Below the pieces are notes generated by a model, which did not search any database, was not told where the DNA came from, and worked only from the letters and a program-made list of their open reading frames with translations. From Acidaminobacter sp. (lineage in GTDB: Bacteria; Bacillota_A; Clostridia; Peptostreptococcales; Acidaminobacteraceae), in contig WXFH01000010.1 in assembly GCA_009881125.1 (NCBI GenBank), forward strand, positions 1 to 26,253: a stretch of 26,253 nucleotides of DNA, given 5' to 3'. The first letter of the stretch is position 1. Each line of letters starts with the position of its first letter. Shown piece by piece: positions 1 to 9,140 of this stretch. The position numbers were made by a program, and so were the translations under genes.

Positions 1-98
1 TTGGTTATGGGGGTGTTTCCTTTTGGAAGACGGTTCCTGGGAAACCGGCAACCAAGCTTCAATTGGAGGAAGGTGGTGTCTGACACCGGCTTCCTTCC
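1..98. repeat. Partial copy of dispersed palindromic repeat element
   Basis: The first 98 bases closely match 11672-11770, with a few substitutions and small indels. Shared parts are the end of a large palindrome (GGGGGTGTTTCC), a hairpin made of GGAAGACGGTTCC and GGAAACCGG, and a tail ending in GGTGTCTGACACC-GGCTTCC. The left half of this copy lies outside the window. It is non-coding. Bases 99-166 hold nothing I can identify. Confidence 0.8.
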
Positions 99-166
99 AT
101 CCCATACCGACTTAAATTTTCATTTCCAAACCCGCCTTCACACTCATGTTTCTAGTCCTCCCACCC

Positions 167-199
167 ACCATATGGTATAGTATAAGAGAGACTATATCC
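167..199 (+). promoter_or_regulatory. Palindrome and inverted repeat upstream of BTAD regulator
   Basis: A perfect 10-bp palindrome ACCATATGGT (167-176) overlaps an imperfect inverted repeat, GGTATAGT (174-181) with ACTATATCC (191-199). TATAGT (176-181) or TATAAG (181-186) could serve as a -10 box, but neither has a good -35. This may be an operator or promoter for the downstream regulator. The assignment rests only on symmetry and position. Confidence 0.3.
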
Positions 200-241
200 C
201 CAATTTTTCAAGGCTTCAGCCACATTTAAGGAGACAAGTCC

Positions 242-3200
242 ATGAAGGTCAAAGTCAATTTCCTCGGGATTCCCAGCGTCACTTTGAACGACAAAACAAT
301 TTCATTTAAGTATCAAAAGGCAGAAGCAGTTTTTTATTATGCAGTCTATCACAAGACCGCAGACCGCTTCAGGCTCATGGCCGTATTCTGGCCGGATGAG
401 CCTGAAGAAAACGCCAGAAAAAACCTGAGAAACGCCCTTTATTCCATACGTCAGGCTTTTGGCTTTCAAGTTTTTGAAAATCTGGGACAGCGTATGATAA
501 CACTTTCAGAACAGATCCAGTTCGAATCCGATCTGATGACAGCTGTCGAAAACGATCAAGAATTTCTTCAGGATTTTGTCGTTAAAGATATCCCGGCCTT
601 TGATGAATGGATTTCTTTTACCCGAGACGCATTTCGTGAACAGACAGTCAGCGAGATTAAGGCAAAGCTTGTTGAAGTACTGAAAACCGGAGGAGATCCG
701 GAATTCCTTTATAAGCGCCTGATCCGACTCGACCCTTATGACGAAGCCTCCGTAAGGGCTCTGATGCTGCATTATGAGAAAGCGAATCAAATCAGCCGCA
801 GTATTGAACTCTATAATCAACTCGAAAAAGTTTTGGATGCTGAACTTTCGTTACAACCTGAACCTGAAACCGTTCAGCTCTTTAAAAGTGTCTTGGGTAA
901 GCGAAGAACCCCAAATAAGAACAACCTTCCGTCTCCCGTTCACTTTATTGGACGAGGAGACGAAATGGAAAGACTGAATCAGTTCCGCCAAAATGTCGCG
1001 GACCAGCAGCAATCCGGTCTTGTGCTAATCTCCGGTGAAGCCGGTGTCGGCAAAACAACATTGTTGAGAAAATTCTCCGAATTATCAGAGGGATTAGGCT
1101 GCCGAGTTATTGAAACCACTTGTCATGAAGGTGATGAAAACCATCGGCTAAGTGCTTGGCATCCCCTGGTGATGAGATTGGGCGACTTGCTTGAGCAAAA
1201 CGACCTTAAACCTGATGGCGTCTACATGGACATTTTATCAAAAGCCTTCCCGCCTTTTATGCAGCCTGACAACAGTACCTCATCTGCTCAGATTGACAGA
1301 CAGGACCCCCTTTATTTTTCTGCGATTCTGAGAGGCCTCGTGGAACTCATTACACAAATTCGAGAGCATGGTCAAGTTCTAATCTGTCTTGAAGATATCC
1401 AGTGGCTGGACGAATGGAGCCTTGATATTCTAGGACGTCTGGCTTCAGAGTCCGGCACCGGAAGAGATCTGATGTTTATCACCACCATACGATCATCCAG
1501 CACTGATGTTGCCTGGTATACAGCTTCCAATCTAAGACGTCTGAAGAACTTCGATCATATTGAGCTTCAACGCTTTTCAAAAGATGAAACAGATCAGTTT
1601 ATTTCAGCCTATCTAGAGGGTATGCCTCTTGATCCTCAAACTCAAACCATAATTTATTCCGAATCAGAGGGTAACGCGCTTTACTTGACCGAAATACTTA
1701 AGTGCCTGCAAGGACACAAATCTTTCAAAGAGCTTCCTCAGAAAATTCGCCATATCTTTAGTTCGCGTTTCAACCGTTTAAGTGAGGATGCCAGAAAATT
1801 AGCAGAACTGCTCTCCATATTTCCCGAAATGATCTCATGGGAAGACATATCCGCCCTTACCGGCAAGGACGATCTAGTCCTGCTGGACATTGCTGAAGAA
1901 CTTATACAGAGCGATATGATCCGAGAAGTACCCCTTGATACCAATGAACTCCAGTACTCCTTTTCCCATCAGAAATTGAAGGACTTTATCTATGAAGGTC
2001 AAAGCGCTACCAAGCGAAGACTTCTTCATAAGCGTATCGGGGAGTATTTCCGCGATCAGCTTACCGGAAAACCATCAGACCGTCTTATTTACCCAAAACT
2101 AATCTATCATTTTGAAAAGAGTGGAGACAAACGTTCCCAACTCCAGTACAGAATCCTGAATCTATTCGACTATCTTGAGCTCAGTCACGAACTCTTCCCT
2201 CGGATTCGAGACCAGGCAATCCTCAGAATGCACAGTCGGCAGGACTATAACACGTCCTTTATTGAGCGGGAAATTGAGAGAATAGATACACTGATGAAAA
2301 TTGTACCAGAGGCAGAAACTCAGGGCCTGATCCAGATAGAGTATCTCAACATGATCAGTCGTTACCACCTGATTAAAGGAGATGTCGATCTAGGCTATTC
2401 ACTGACCCAGACCATGATTAGCCTTGCTCAAAAACTGAACTTGATGGATTTTGTGTACAAAGGTTACCTTCAATTAATTTTTCATTGCATCAATCAACGC
2501 CGGATTCAGATGATGGAGATCTATGTCAATCAAGCCTTTCAAATTTTCAGGAATCATGCCGATAAAGGCGAGCTCGGCGTACTCATCCGCCTGAAAGGCT
2601 ATCTCATGCTGCTGATGAACCGGTTCAAGCACGGCGAGGAACTCCTGATGAGCGCTGCTGAAATTTTCAGCAGATCTGAATATAGAGAGCCCTACGCGTT
2701 GAATCTCGTCGCGTCGTATTATTATCTTGGTGAGAGCAGACGACTGCAAAATGATACCGACGGCGCATTAAACTGGTATCTCAAGGCTGATAAAATTTGT
2801 GTCGACCAAGGTTTTATCAGCCATTTGCCGCTCATCTTATGCGGCAAAGGCATTGCCTTATATGATGCCGACAGAATGGACGAGGCCGCAGAAAATCTCA
2901 GCAGAGCTGTTGATTTCTACGATCACCTGGATTTCAAATGGGGACAAGTCCCCGCTTATGCTTATTGGGCGCTGATCAGCTATCGGGAAGGCAATTATAA
3001 GCGCTGCCTGGAGTATTTGAAGAAAGCTGACGAGCAAGCAACGCTGTTAGGTCGGGTTTATGAAACCGGCTTAATGCTGCGGGTAAAAGCCGAGCTCTGC
3101 AGCCTGGCGCGACACAACAAGCCCACTAAGATTTTAAGCAATTACCTCAATTTTAATGACAATAGTTACTGCAAAGCCGCCATTCGCTACTTTACTGACA

Positions 3201-3277
3201 ATGATAGTTTCACTTACGAAAAGAAGGTGCTTCAGGATATTCACAGCATTTGCGGAGAATGCAGTCACTTCAATTAA
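242..3277 (+). CDS. BTAD-domain / AAA-ATPase / TPR transcriptional regulator
   Basis: A 1011-aa cytoplasmic regulator of the SARP/LuxR-large (MalT-like) type. Residues 1-95 form a winged-helix region and about 100-220 a BTAD helical domain. A STAND/AAA ATPase follows, with Walker A GEAGVGKTT at 265-273 and Walker B-like LICLEDIQWLDE near 380-391. The C-terminal half is helical and TPR-like. An AAGGAG ribosome site lies 8 nt before the ATG. Family members are usually ATP- and ligand-dependent activators of nearby metabolic genes. It converges on the lyase/transporter genes and shares a terminator with them, so it is the natural candidate regulator of that island, although this is inference. 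The inducer is unknown. No C-terminal LuxR-type HTH is evident, so DNA binding would have to come from the N-terminal domain. Confidence 0.85.
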   Translation: MKVKVNFLGIPSVTLNDKTISFKYQKAEAVFYYAVYHKTADRFRLMAVFWPDEPEENARKNLRNALYSIRQAFGFQVFENLGQRMITLSEQIQFESDLMTAVENDQEFLQDFVVKDIPAFDEWISFTRDAFREQTVSEIKAKLVEVLKTGGDPEFLYKRLIRLDPYDEASVRALMLHYEKANQISRSIELYNQLEKVLDAELSLQPEPETVQLFKSVLGKRRTPNKNNLPSPVHFIGRGDEMERLNQFRQNVADQQQSGLVLISGEAGVGKTTLLRKFSELSEGLGCRVIETTCHEGDENHRLSAWHPLVMRLGDLLEQNDLKPDGVYMDILSKAFPPFMQPDNSTSSAQIDRQDPLYFSAILRGLVELITQIREHGQVLICLEDIQWLDEWSLDILGRLASESGTGRDLMFITTIRSSSTDVAWYTASNLRRLKNFDHIELQRFSKDETDQFISAYLEGMPLDPQTQTIIYSESEGNALYLTEILKCLQGHKSFKELPQKIRHIFSSRFNRLSEDARKLAELLSIFPEMISWEDISALTGKDDLVLLDIAEELIQSDMIREVPLDTNELQYSFSHQKLKDFIYEGQSATKRRLLHKRIGEYFRDQLTGKPSDRLIYPKLIYHFEKSGDKRSQLQYRILNLFDYLELSHELFPRIRDQAILRMHSRQDYNTSFIEREIERIDTLMKIVPEAETQGLIQIEYLNMISRYHLIKGDVDLGYSLTQTMISLAQKLNLMDFVYKGYLQLIFHCINQRRIQMMEIYVNQAFQIFRNHADKGELGVLIRLKGYLMLLMNRFKHGEELLMSAAEIFSRSEYREPYALNLVASYYYLGESRRLQNDTDGALNWYLKADKICVDQGFISHLPLILCGKGIALYDADRMDEAAENLSRAVDFYDHLDFKWGQVPAYAYWALISYREGNYKRCLEYLKKADEQATLLGRVYETGLMLRVKAELCSLARHNKPTKILSNYLNFNDNSYCKAAIRYFTDNDSFTYEKKVLQDIHSICGECSHFN

Positions 3278-3284
3278 AGCAGGC

Positions 3285-3346
3285 AAAAAAAGGACGACCT
3301 TAGTGGTTCGAGGAGCTCGAACACTTAGGTCGTCCTTTCTTATTTT
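3285..3346. terminator. Bidirectional Rho-independent terminator
   Basis: A near-perfect long stem pairs 3289-3312 with 3316-3338 (core AAAGGACGACCT / AGGTCGTCCTTT). An A-run lies on the left and a T-rich tract on the right. It sits between the convergent regulator and lyase genes and can end transcription from both strands. Confidence 0.9.
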
Positions 3347-3364
3347 GAATCAAAAGTTTACAGC

Positions 3365-4882
3365 TTACAGTTCTCCTGCAATTGCCCTGAGTCCATCAAG
3401 AAGCTCATCACTCTTTAGAACTTCATAAGCTGCCTGAATATCCGGTGTCAGCGGCCTATCCATTGACAAAAATGGTACTTTATCACGAATCGCATTGTAA
3501 ATCAATTTTGAACCCTTGCCCATCTCAATGCCCGCTCTCAGATCGACAGCCTGTGCTGCGTGCATTGCCTCGATCCCTAAAATATAAAAGGCGTTGTCAA
3601 TAATTTTCTCTGTCTTTTCGATGACATAAGGCGCATTGGTCGCATGGTCTTCAATGTCTCCAGCAACAGAGAAGTAGTCTGTATTAGCCGGATTCATCAG
3701 ATGGCGGATCTCACCGTCCAAAGAGGTAAACGGCTTTTGAATCGTCTGATACGCCTGGACTTCGCCTTCACGCGGACTTAAAAATCTGGACAAGTTTGTG
3801 AACTGCGGTGTGGACAGTTTAATCGTTCTGTGACAAGCACTTCTGGCCAGATGCGCCACTGCCTGCCCCAGCATTTCAAAACCAAGCACCCAATTCGTGA
3901 TTTCAAAGTTGCAGCAAGAGATAATTTCTTCATTTTCAAGAATAATACAAGGATTATCATCTGTAGCATTGAGCTGGATGGTCAATAATTCCCGAATATA
4001 GTCAAGTGCATCCAGAACCGTTCCGTTGATTGCTGAGGCACAGCGGAAACCCAGCGGATCCTGCAGCGTTTTGGTGATGCCCTTCTTCTCGAGATAACTG
4101 CCATCCAGAAGTTTTCGCATGCTCTCAGCACATAGGATCTGAGATTTCATTCTTCTGGCTGCGTTCGGTTCAGGTCTGAGCGGCGTGATATTCCCATCCA
4201 GCCCTTCCACGGAAAGCGCATAGACGGCATTGGCCACTTCTGTAAGGCGTTTGGCCTTCTCAAATACCAAGGCACCGGTTCCCGCTGCGAGGGCGTTGGA
4301 AGAGACAATAGAGAGTCCGTCCTTAGGTCCGAGAACTATAGGCTTCAACCCCTCAGCTTCAAGTGCTTCCATAGCTGCCACACGGCTGCCCTTGTAGAAC
4401 ACATCCCCTTCACCAATCATTGCCAGCCCAACATGTGACAGATTGACAATATCGCCTTCACCAACACTGCCTCTGGCAGGAATGACCGGATGGATGCCGC
4501 GGTTCAGAAATTCCTTGTACATTTCAACAATTTCGAGTTGAATGCCGGTTCTGGCGCTTAATAGCGTATTCAGACGCGCCAGGAGTACCGCTCTGACCTT
4601 CTCTTCTGAAAGTGCTGGTCCAATCGAACAGCAATGGGCATAAATCAGATTCCTATTATATTGCTCAAAAAAACTCCCGAAGACATGCTTATCTTTGTTC
4701 CAGCCTACACCCACGGTGAACCCATAAATTGGCACATCACTGTCTGCCAGCCGGTAGACCAGATCTCTGGTCTTCTGCAGCTGTTCAATAGTTTCGCTGG
4801 CAATCTCAAGCTGAACGCTGCCGGTTGAAATCCTGTAAGCCTCTTCCAGAGTGAGATTGCGGCCGTCCAAAATCATTTTCAT
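3365..4882 (-). CDS. MIO-less HAL/PAL-family lyase, probable ergothionase-like
   Basis: A 505-aa protein with the aromatic amino-acid lyase fold. It keeps the family landmarks GSVG (138-141), LSH (148-150), QDPLGFR (274-280), DDNP (308-311), CNFE (324-327) and NPANTD...EDH (397-413). The MIO-forming triad is absent: the usual GSVGASGD reads GSVGEGD, one residue shorter and without Ala-Ser-Gly. The usual NGT of the active site reads SSN (194-196). Tyr53 (IYGFTVGVG) is kept, and lysines lie at 63, 65 and 383 where ordinary HAL is not basic. Lack of MIO is the reported feature of ergothionase, which releases trimethylamine from ergothioneine to give thiourocanate. The adjacent BCCT transporter fits a betaine substrate. 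I chose the ATG at 4882 because GGAGG lies 9 nt upstream; an in-frame ATG at 4954 would add 24 basic residues without homology. It is not a standard HutH, and no hutU or hutI is present. Fold is certain, substrate inferred. Confidence 0.8.
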   Translation of the reverse strand: MKMILDGRNLTLEEAYRISTGSVQLEIASETIEQLQKTRDLVYRLADSDVPIYGFTVGVGWNKDKHVFGSFFEQYNRNLIYAHCCSIGPALSEEKVRAVLLARLNTLLSARTGIQLEIVEMYKEFLNRGIHPVIPARGSVGEGDIVNLSHVGLAMIGEGDVFYKGSRVAAMEALEAEGLKPIVLGPKDGLSIVSSNALAAGTGALVFEKAKRLTEVANAVYALSVEGLDGNITPLRPEPNAARRMKSQILCAESMRKLLDGSYLEKKGITKTLQDPLGFRCASAINGTVLDALDYIRELLTIQLNATDDNPCIILENEEIISCCNFEITNWVLGFEMLGQAVAHLARSACHRTIKLSTPQFTNLSRFLSPREGEVQAYQTIQKPFTSLDGEIRHLMNPANTDYFSVAGDIEDHATNAPYVIEKTEKIIDNAFYILGIEAMHAAQAVDLRAGIEMGKGSKLIYNAIRDKVPFLSMDRPLTPDIQAAYEVLKSDELLDGLRAIAGEL

Positions 4883-4956
4883 TTTTGTCTTCCTCCATTT
4901 CCTGCGCTTCTTTATTGATCTGGCAGAATTTGCATCACTCAGATAAATAGTCATTT

Positions 4957-4994
4957 AGAAACGGGCTTCATCCCGAAGGGATCAGCCCGTTTCT
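4957..4994 (-). other. Intercistronic UUCG-capped hairpin
   Basis: Eleven-base arms AGAAACGGGCT and AGCCCGTTTCT (4957-4967, 4984-4994) enclose a second stem ATCCC/GGGAT. On the minus strand that stem closes on a C(UUCG)G tetraloop. It lies between the transporter stop and the lyase ribosome site. There is no real U-run after it, so it may be a processing or mRNA-stabilising element, or a weak terminator, rather than a full stop. Confidence 0.6.
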
Positions 4995-5009
4995 CGAAGT
5001 CATAAAAGG

Positions 5010-6671
5010 CTATTCCTCCGCCACCGGTACCAGTGTTTCAGACTTCATGATTTCACCCGAGGGCTCGTCATCAGGTTCTTCAATGATCCTGTCCATGAAC
5101 CAGCACTTAAAGAACGACACCAACTGAATGGCGAAAATGAACAACACGACAAATCCACTCGCGGCCGCCAATGCCTTGACACCGTCGACGCCTTGAACCC
5201 CGCCGCCGAAGGCTGCCATAACAATGGCGACAGCGCCAAGGGCTACACCCCAAACCACTTTGACCATCGCAGGTGGTTCGGTGCCGATAGGAACGTCCTT
5301 CATACACATTGAACCAATATTGGTCAAAGTCGCATCCGCCGCAGTAATAAAGGAAACCAAAATGACGACTATGTTAAATGGAATAATAATTCTGCCCAGG
5401 CCAAACGGCAGGTTGTCGAGGAATGCCCAAAGGGCCGCGACCGCGCCGCCTTCATTGATGACGTTGATGAGATCCACAACACCAGTGGTTTGCATATGAA
5501 TAGCGCTGCCGCCCCAGACGGAGAACCAGACAATACCAAATATTGATGGAAGAATCCAGTTCACGATCATGTATTCACGAATAGTACGTCCATAGGAAAT
5601 CATAGCCAGGAAGATGCCGGTAACAGGCGCGAAGCCAACCCAGAATGCCCAGTCGAAAAGCGTCCAATACATGGTCAGCGCTTCACCGCCTATGTCGATA
5701 GGATCAAGTCCCCAGCGGAAGAAATTCTGAAGCCATTCCGCAACACCTGCTGTGCCAATTCTAAGAATGTAGACCGTTGGACCCGTGACGAACAGAAGTG
5801 CCAAAAGGAAATAATAGAACCATGCGTTCATTTTGCCAAGTCTTGCAAGACCTTTTTCAAGGCCCACATAAGATGAAAACGTGAACATACAGATGATGAA
5901 AATACCAATCCCTGCAAACAGCGGAACGCTGGATTCAATACCGTAGGCACCTTTTAAGCCCGACATGACTAAGGTAATACACATGGTAATGCCTGTAGTT
6001 ATGCCGATGGCAAGACCCAGCATAGCGAGCATATCCACGATGCCGGCAAATAAACCTTTAGTGACCTTCTCTCCAAAAAGCGGCTTCAAGGTGGACGTGA
6101 CAGCCAGACGCTCCCGCTTATTAAAGTAAATGTAAGCGACTAAGAGTCCGCAGAAGGCATAGATCGCGTAAGGGACAAAAGTCCAGTTATAGAAGGAACG
6201 CGCCATGGCAAAGACAGCCGCTTGAGTGGTATTAGGCTCAATCCCCAGTGTATTCAGCTCGCCCCAGACGTTTCCGTAATAGATCAAGGGCTCATTGACA
6301 CCCCACGTGACAATGCCGGTGGCTACCCCGCCTGTCAGGGTCATGGCGAACCAGGTACCAAAGCTGAATTTAGGCTTGGCGTTTCTCCCACCCAGACGAA
6401 TGTTGCCATACTTGGAAAACATCATAATCACGGTAAAGACAAACGCGGCCATAATGGTCCACTGGAACAGCCAACCGAAATTGCGCAGAGACCAGAAGAA
6501 AAAGTTCATGACACTCGTTGTTAAAAGTTCTTTGTTGACGATGCCTATGACAGCAGCACTGCCAATGACCAAATAGGCCGGCGCGAAAACTTCCCAGCGG
6601 ATGGCGTTTTTTTCCAGCTTCGTTCCCTGGTTAAACTTTTTATTCCCTTTCGACTCTTGCTTATTGCTCAC
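5010..6671 (-). CDS. BCCT-family (betaine/carnitine/choline) transporter
   Basis: A 553-aa, 12-TM secondary transporter. The BCCT signature is clear: WTLFDWAFWVGFAPVTGIFL followed by GRTIREY. The TM3 segment GGVATGIVTWGVNEPLIYYG corresponds to the glycine-rich substrate and ion-binding stretch of BetP/CaiT. The family moves quaternary-ammonium zwitterions in symport with Na+ or H+ or by exchange. The start is GTG, with GGAGG 7 nt before it. The lyase follows 127 nt downstream on the same strand, so the two are probably co-transcribed and the transporter likely brings in the lyase substrate. Ergothioneine is itself a trimethyl betaine, which suits this family. Short hydrophilic tails make an osmosensing role like that of BetP less likely. 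Exact substrate is unproven. Confidence 0.9.
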   Translation of the reverse strand: MSNKQESKGNKKFNQGTKLEKNAIRWEVFAPAYLVIGSAAVIGIVNKELLTTSVMNFFFWSLRNFGWLFQWTIMAAFVFTVIMMFSKYGNIRLGGRNAKPKFSFGTWFAMTLTGGVATGIVTWGVNEPLIYYGNVWGELNTLGIEPNTTQAAVFAMARSFYNWTFVPYAIYAFCGLLVAYIYFNKRERLAVTSTLKPLFGEKVTKGLFAGIVDMLAMLGLAIGITTGITMCITLVMSGLKGAYGIESSVPLFAGIGIFIICMFTFSSYVGLEKGLARLGKMNAWFYYFLLALLFVTGPTVYILRIGTAGVAEWLQNFFRWGLDPIDIGGEALTMYWTLFDWAFWVGFAPVTGIFLAMISYGRTIREYMIVNWILPSIFGIVWFSVWGGSAIHMQTTGVVDLINVINEGGAVAALWAFLDNLPFGLGRIIIPFNIVVILVSFITAADATLTNIGSMCMKDVPIGTEPPAMVKVVWGVALGAVAIVMAAFGGGVQGVDGVKALAAASGFVVLFIFAIQLVSFFKCWFMDRIIEEPDDEPSGEIMKSETLVPVAEE

Positions 6672-6794
6672 AGAATTACCTCCCTCACGATCTGAATGCT
6701 ATGACTCCAATGTGTATTTTTCGAAACTATCGTGGTGTGACAAACGCATGATGCACGGTTAAACAATAAGGCCGAATGAAACTGCTGTTCTTGA

Positions 6795-6803
6795 ATTATA
6801 TCA
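6795..6803 (-). promoter_or_regulatory. Extended -10 promoter for transporter-lyase transcript
   Basis: On the minus strand TGATATAAT gives a consensus -10 (TATAAT, 6795-6800) with the TGn extension. The -35 position (TGAACT, 6818-6823) is weak. Transcription would start near 6788 and leave a leader of about 117 nt. It lies in the 212-bp gap after the molybdopterin subunit gene, so transporter and lyase could be expressed separately from the upstream genes. Confidence 0.55.
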
Positions 6804-6883
6804 TCGTTCGCTTCTTTAGTTCATTGGTTCACGCTCCATTTCCGTATGATTTTTCAAGGTTTCTTATTTCTGCAGCATGTGTC

Positions 6884-9136
6884 TTAGTAATCACTGAGCG
6901 CTTCAATAATGCGCTCCGGCGTTGCCGGTAAAACTGACAGCCGAGTCCCGAGGGCGTGATTGATGGCGTTGATGACCGCAGGTGCCGTGGCCACGGAAGA
7001 GGATTCTCCAATACTCTTCGCCCCATAGGGTCCTCCCGGTTCTCCCGCCTCTATGAGGATGACCTCCACGGGCGGCATTGAAGGCGCATTGATGACGTGA
7101 TACTTGGAAAAGCTTTTGTTCTTCACGCTGCCATCTTCGTTCAGAACAATTTCTTCGCAGAGCGCGTAGCCCAGGTTCATCTGGATTCCGCCGTAGATCT
7201 GTCCTCTGACGAATTCCGGATTGATGGCTTTTCCAATGTCATGGGCTGCAACGATTTGCTTCACCTGTACAAAGCCCGTCCAGGTATCCACCTCCACTTC
7301 AACAAAGTTCGCCCCATAGGAGCCAGGGTTAGCACTGGCCTGATAGTCAAAGCTGACACAAAGGGTTTCTCCAAAGCTTCGATGACATTTCGAAGCCAAT
7401 GTCGGAAGATCCATAAGGGGTAAGCCGGAAAGATCCGTGATGATGCTGTCTTTGAGCTGTAATGTGACCATCGGCAAATCCAAAAGCTCAGAAGCACGCT
7501 TGAGAATTTTTTCTTTCAGCTGCTCGGCACCTTGCCTCGCGGCTTCACCGCAGACAAAGGTCACGCGGCAGGCCTGAGTGCCGGCCGGATCATAGGGCGA
7601 CCTTAGGGTATCCGCCTCAAGCACTTTGACTTTTTCAAGCACTACACCCAGAGCTTCTGAAATGATCTGGGACGCCACAGTCAGTGTGCCGCACCCAAGG
7701 TCATGAAGGGCAGAATTGACCAGGATGGTCCCATCCGGCATTAGGGTCAGCTGAATGGCGGTGAATTCAGGAAATCCGCCAAAATAGCCGTTGCCATGAA
7801 CAATAGCCGCCATACCGACGCCTGTTCTGTAGCGGCCGCTGCCCGGAGCCTTAAAATATTTTTCTTTCCAGCCAAAGCGCGCAGCGCCCTGCCTCAGGCA
7901 GGCTTCAATCTGGACGTTCCCGAGGGCGGGACCACCCATGGGGTCCGCGTCGCTGCCGCTGACAATGTTGGCCAGTCGAAAATCAAGGGGATCGAGTTTA
8001 AGTACTCTGGCAGCGTTCTCAATGTTGATTTCCGTGAGCGCATGAATCTGAGGCGAGCCGTAACCTCTGGCCGCGCCGCCTACCGGCGTATTTGTGATGA
8101 CCGCTCTGGCTCGGTACCGCTGGCTTTCCATTTTGTAGAGCCTGACGGATTTTTTGAGCATGGCCATGGAAACCGCGGCCCCATTGCTGAAATAGGCTCC
8201 TGTATCCGTCACGACATCCAGGTCCCGGCCCAGGATTTTACCCTCTTCACTGACAGCAAGCCGGATCCGGCCTCTGACAGAGTTGCGCCTTCTGCTGGAA
8301 ACTATGCTCTGAGCTCTGTCCATGGTCATGAGCACCGACTTCTTAAGATCATAGGCCAGATAGCCGCACAGCGGTTCGAGAACCGGTTGACTTTTGCCGC
8401 CAAAGGAACCGCCTGTGGCCGTTTTGATAATTCTGACCTGGGTCATTGGAAGCCCTGTGATTCTCGACAGCATCATTTGGACTTGAAATGTGATTTGACA
8501 AGGTGTTTTAAGGGTCAGGACCCCATCCTCCATAGAAGCCAGACAAACGTGGCATTCTATAGCTGCGTGGTGCTGGGCAGGTGTGGTCACTGTGTCTTCT
8601 ATTATGTGCGGCGCTTTTGAAAAGACCTGATCAAAGCTTCCGAACTCCTTAACGGTATCAAAAGGCACATTGCCATAGCTGTGAATACCAGGTGTGCTTT
8701 CATCCAGCGCGGATTCTATGTCGATCACCGCTGGCCGCGGCTCATAGTCAATCCGAATGCGGCGGGCTGCAGTGATCGCTGCTTCGTCAGTCTCAGCCAC
8801 AACTATGGCTACCCGGTCGCCGTCATGTTTGGGATCCATGGTCAGCAGCGGTTCGTCCTCCAGGTCGCTCATGTCCATTAGCCAATTGTGTGCGCTATAG
8901 AGGACTTTCGGCACATCAGCGGCTGTATAGATTTTTACGACGCCGGGCACTTTAAGGGCTTCTGCTGAATCTATGCTCAAAATTTTCGCGCTTGCCTGAT
9001 CTGAGGTGACCAGCCGGGCGTACAGCATGCCTGCTGCTGTGTAATCACCTGTATACTTGATTGTTCCGGTAACTTTTTCAAGACCATCCAGCCGAAGGAC
9101 GGACTGGCCGACAACATTATATTTTATTGTTTCCAT
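6884..9136 (-). CDS. Molybdopterin-binding subunit, xanthine dehydrogenase family
   Basis: A 750-aa large catalytic subunit of a three-subunit molybdenum hydroxylase (XdhA/CoxL/HcrA type). The Mo-pocket motif is GGSFGGK (242-248), followed by ARGYG (356-360) and GAKSIGE (705-711), whose Glu711 matches the universal catalytic base. In purine xanthine dehydrogenases the residue after GGK is a substrate-binding Glu; here it is Ser249, so xanthine is unlikely to be the substrate. The Arg of the RGYG motif is kept. ATG lies 4 nt after the FAD-subunit stop behind a GAGGG site, so translation is coupled. Such enzymes hydroxylate or reduce N-heterocycles, aldehydes or aryl-CoA. An imidazole or thio-imidazole product of the neighbouring lyase is a possible substrate, by inference from location only. 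Confidence 0.88.
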   Translation of the reverse strand: METIKYNVVGQSVLRLDGLEKVTGTIKYTGDYTAAGMLYARLVTSDQASAKILSIDSAEALKVPGVVKIYTAADVPKVLYSAHNWLMDMSDLEDEPLLTMDPKHDGDRVAIVVAETDEAAITAARRIRIDYEPRPAVIDIESALDESTPGIHSYGNVPFDTVKEFGSFDQVFSKAPHIIEDTVTTPAQHHAAIECHVCLASMEDGVLTLKTPCQITFQVQMMLSRITGLPMTQVRIIKTATGGSFGGKSQPVLEPLCGYLAYDLKKSVLMTMDRAQSIVSSRRRNSVRGRIRLAVSEEGKILGRDLDVVTDTGAYFSNGAAVSMAMLKKSVRLYKMESQRYRARAVITNTPVGGAARGYGSPQIHALTEINIENAARVLKLDPLDFRLANIVSGSDADPMGGPALGNVQIEACLRQGAARFGWKEKYFKAPGSGRYRTGVGMAAIVHGNGYFGGFPEFTAIQLTLMPDGTILVNSALHDLGCGTLTVASQIISEALGVVLEKVKVLEADTLRSPYDPAGTQACRVTFVCGEAARQGAEQLKEKILKRASELLDLPMVTLQLKDSIITDLSGLPLMDLPTLASKCHRSFGETLCVSFDYQASANPGSYGANFVEVEVDTWTGFVQVKQIVAAHDIGKAINPEFVRGQIYGGIQMNLGYALCEEIVLNEDGSVKNKSFSKYHVINAPSMPPVEVILIEAGEPGGPYGAKSIGESSSVATAPAVINAINHALGTRLSVLPATPERIIEALSDY

Positions 9137-9140
9137 CCCA

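Noticed and set aside
3365..4882. Annotation as histidine ammonia-lyase HutH
   Set aside because: The MIO triad is absent, the catalytic Asn position is changed and no hutU, hutI or hutG lies nearby.
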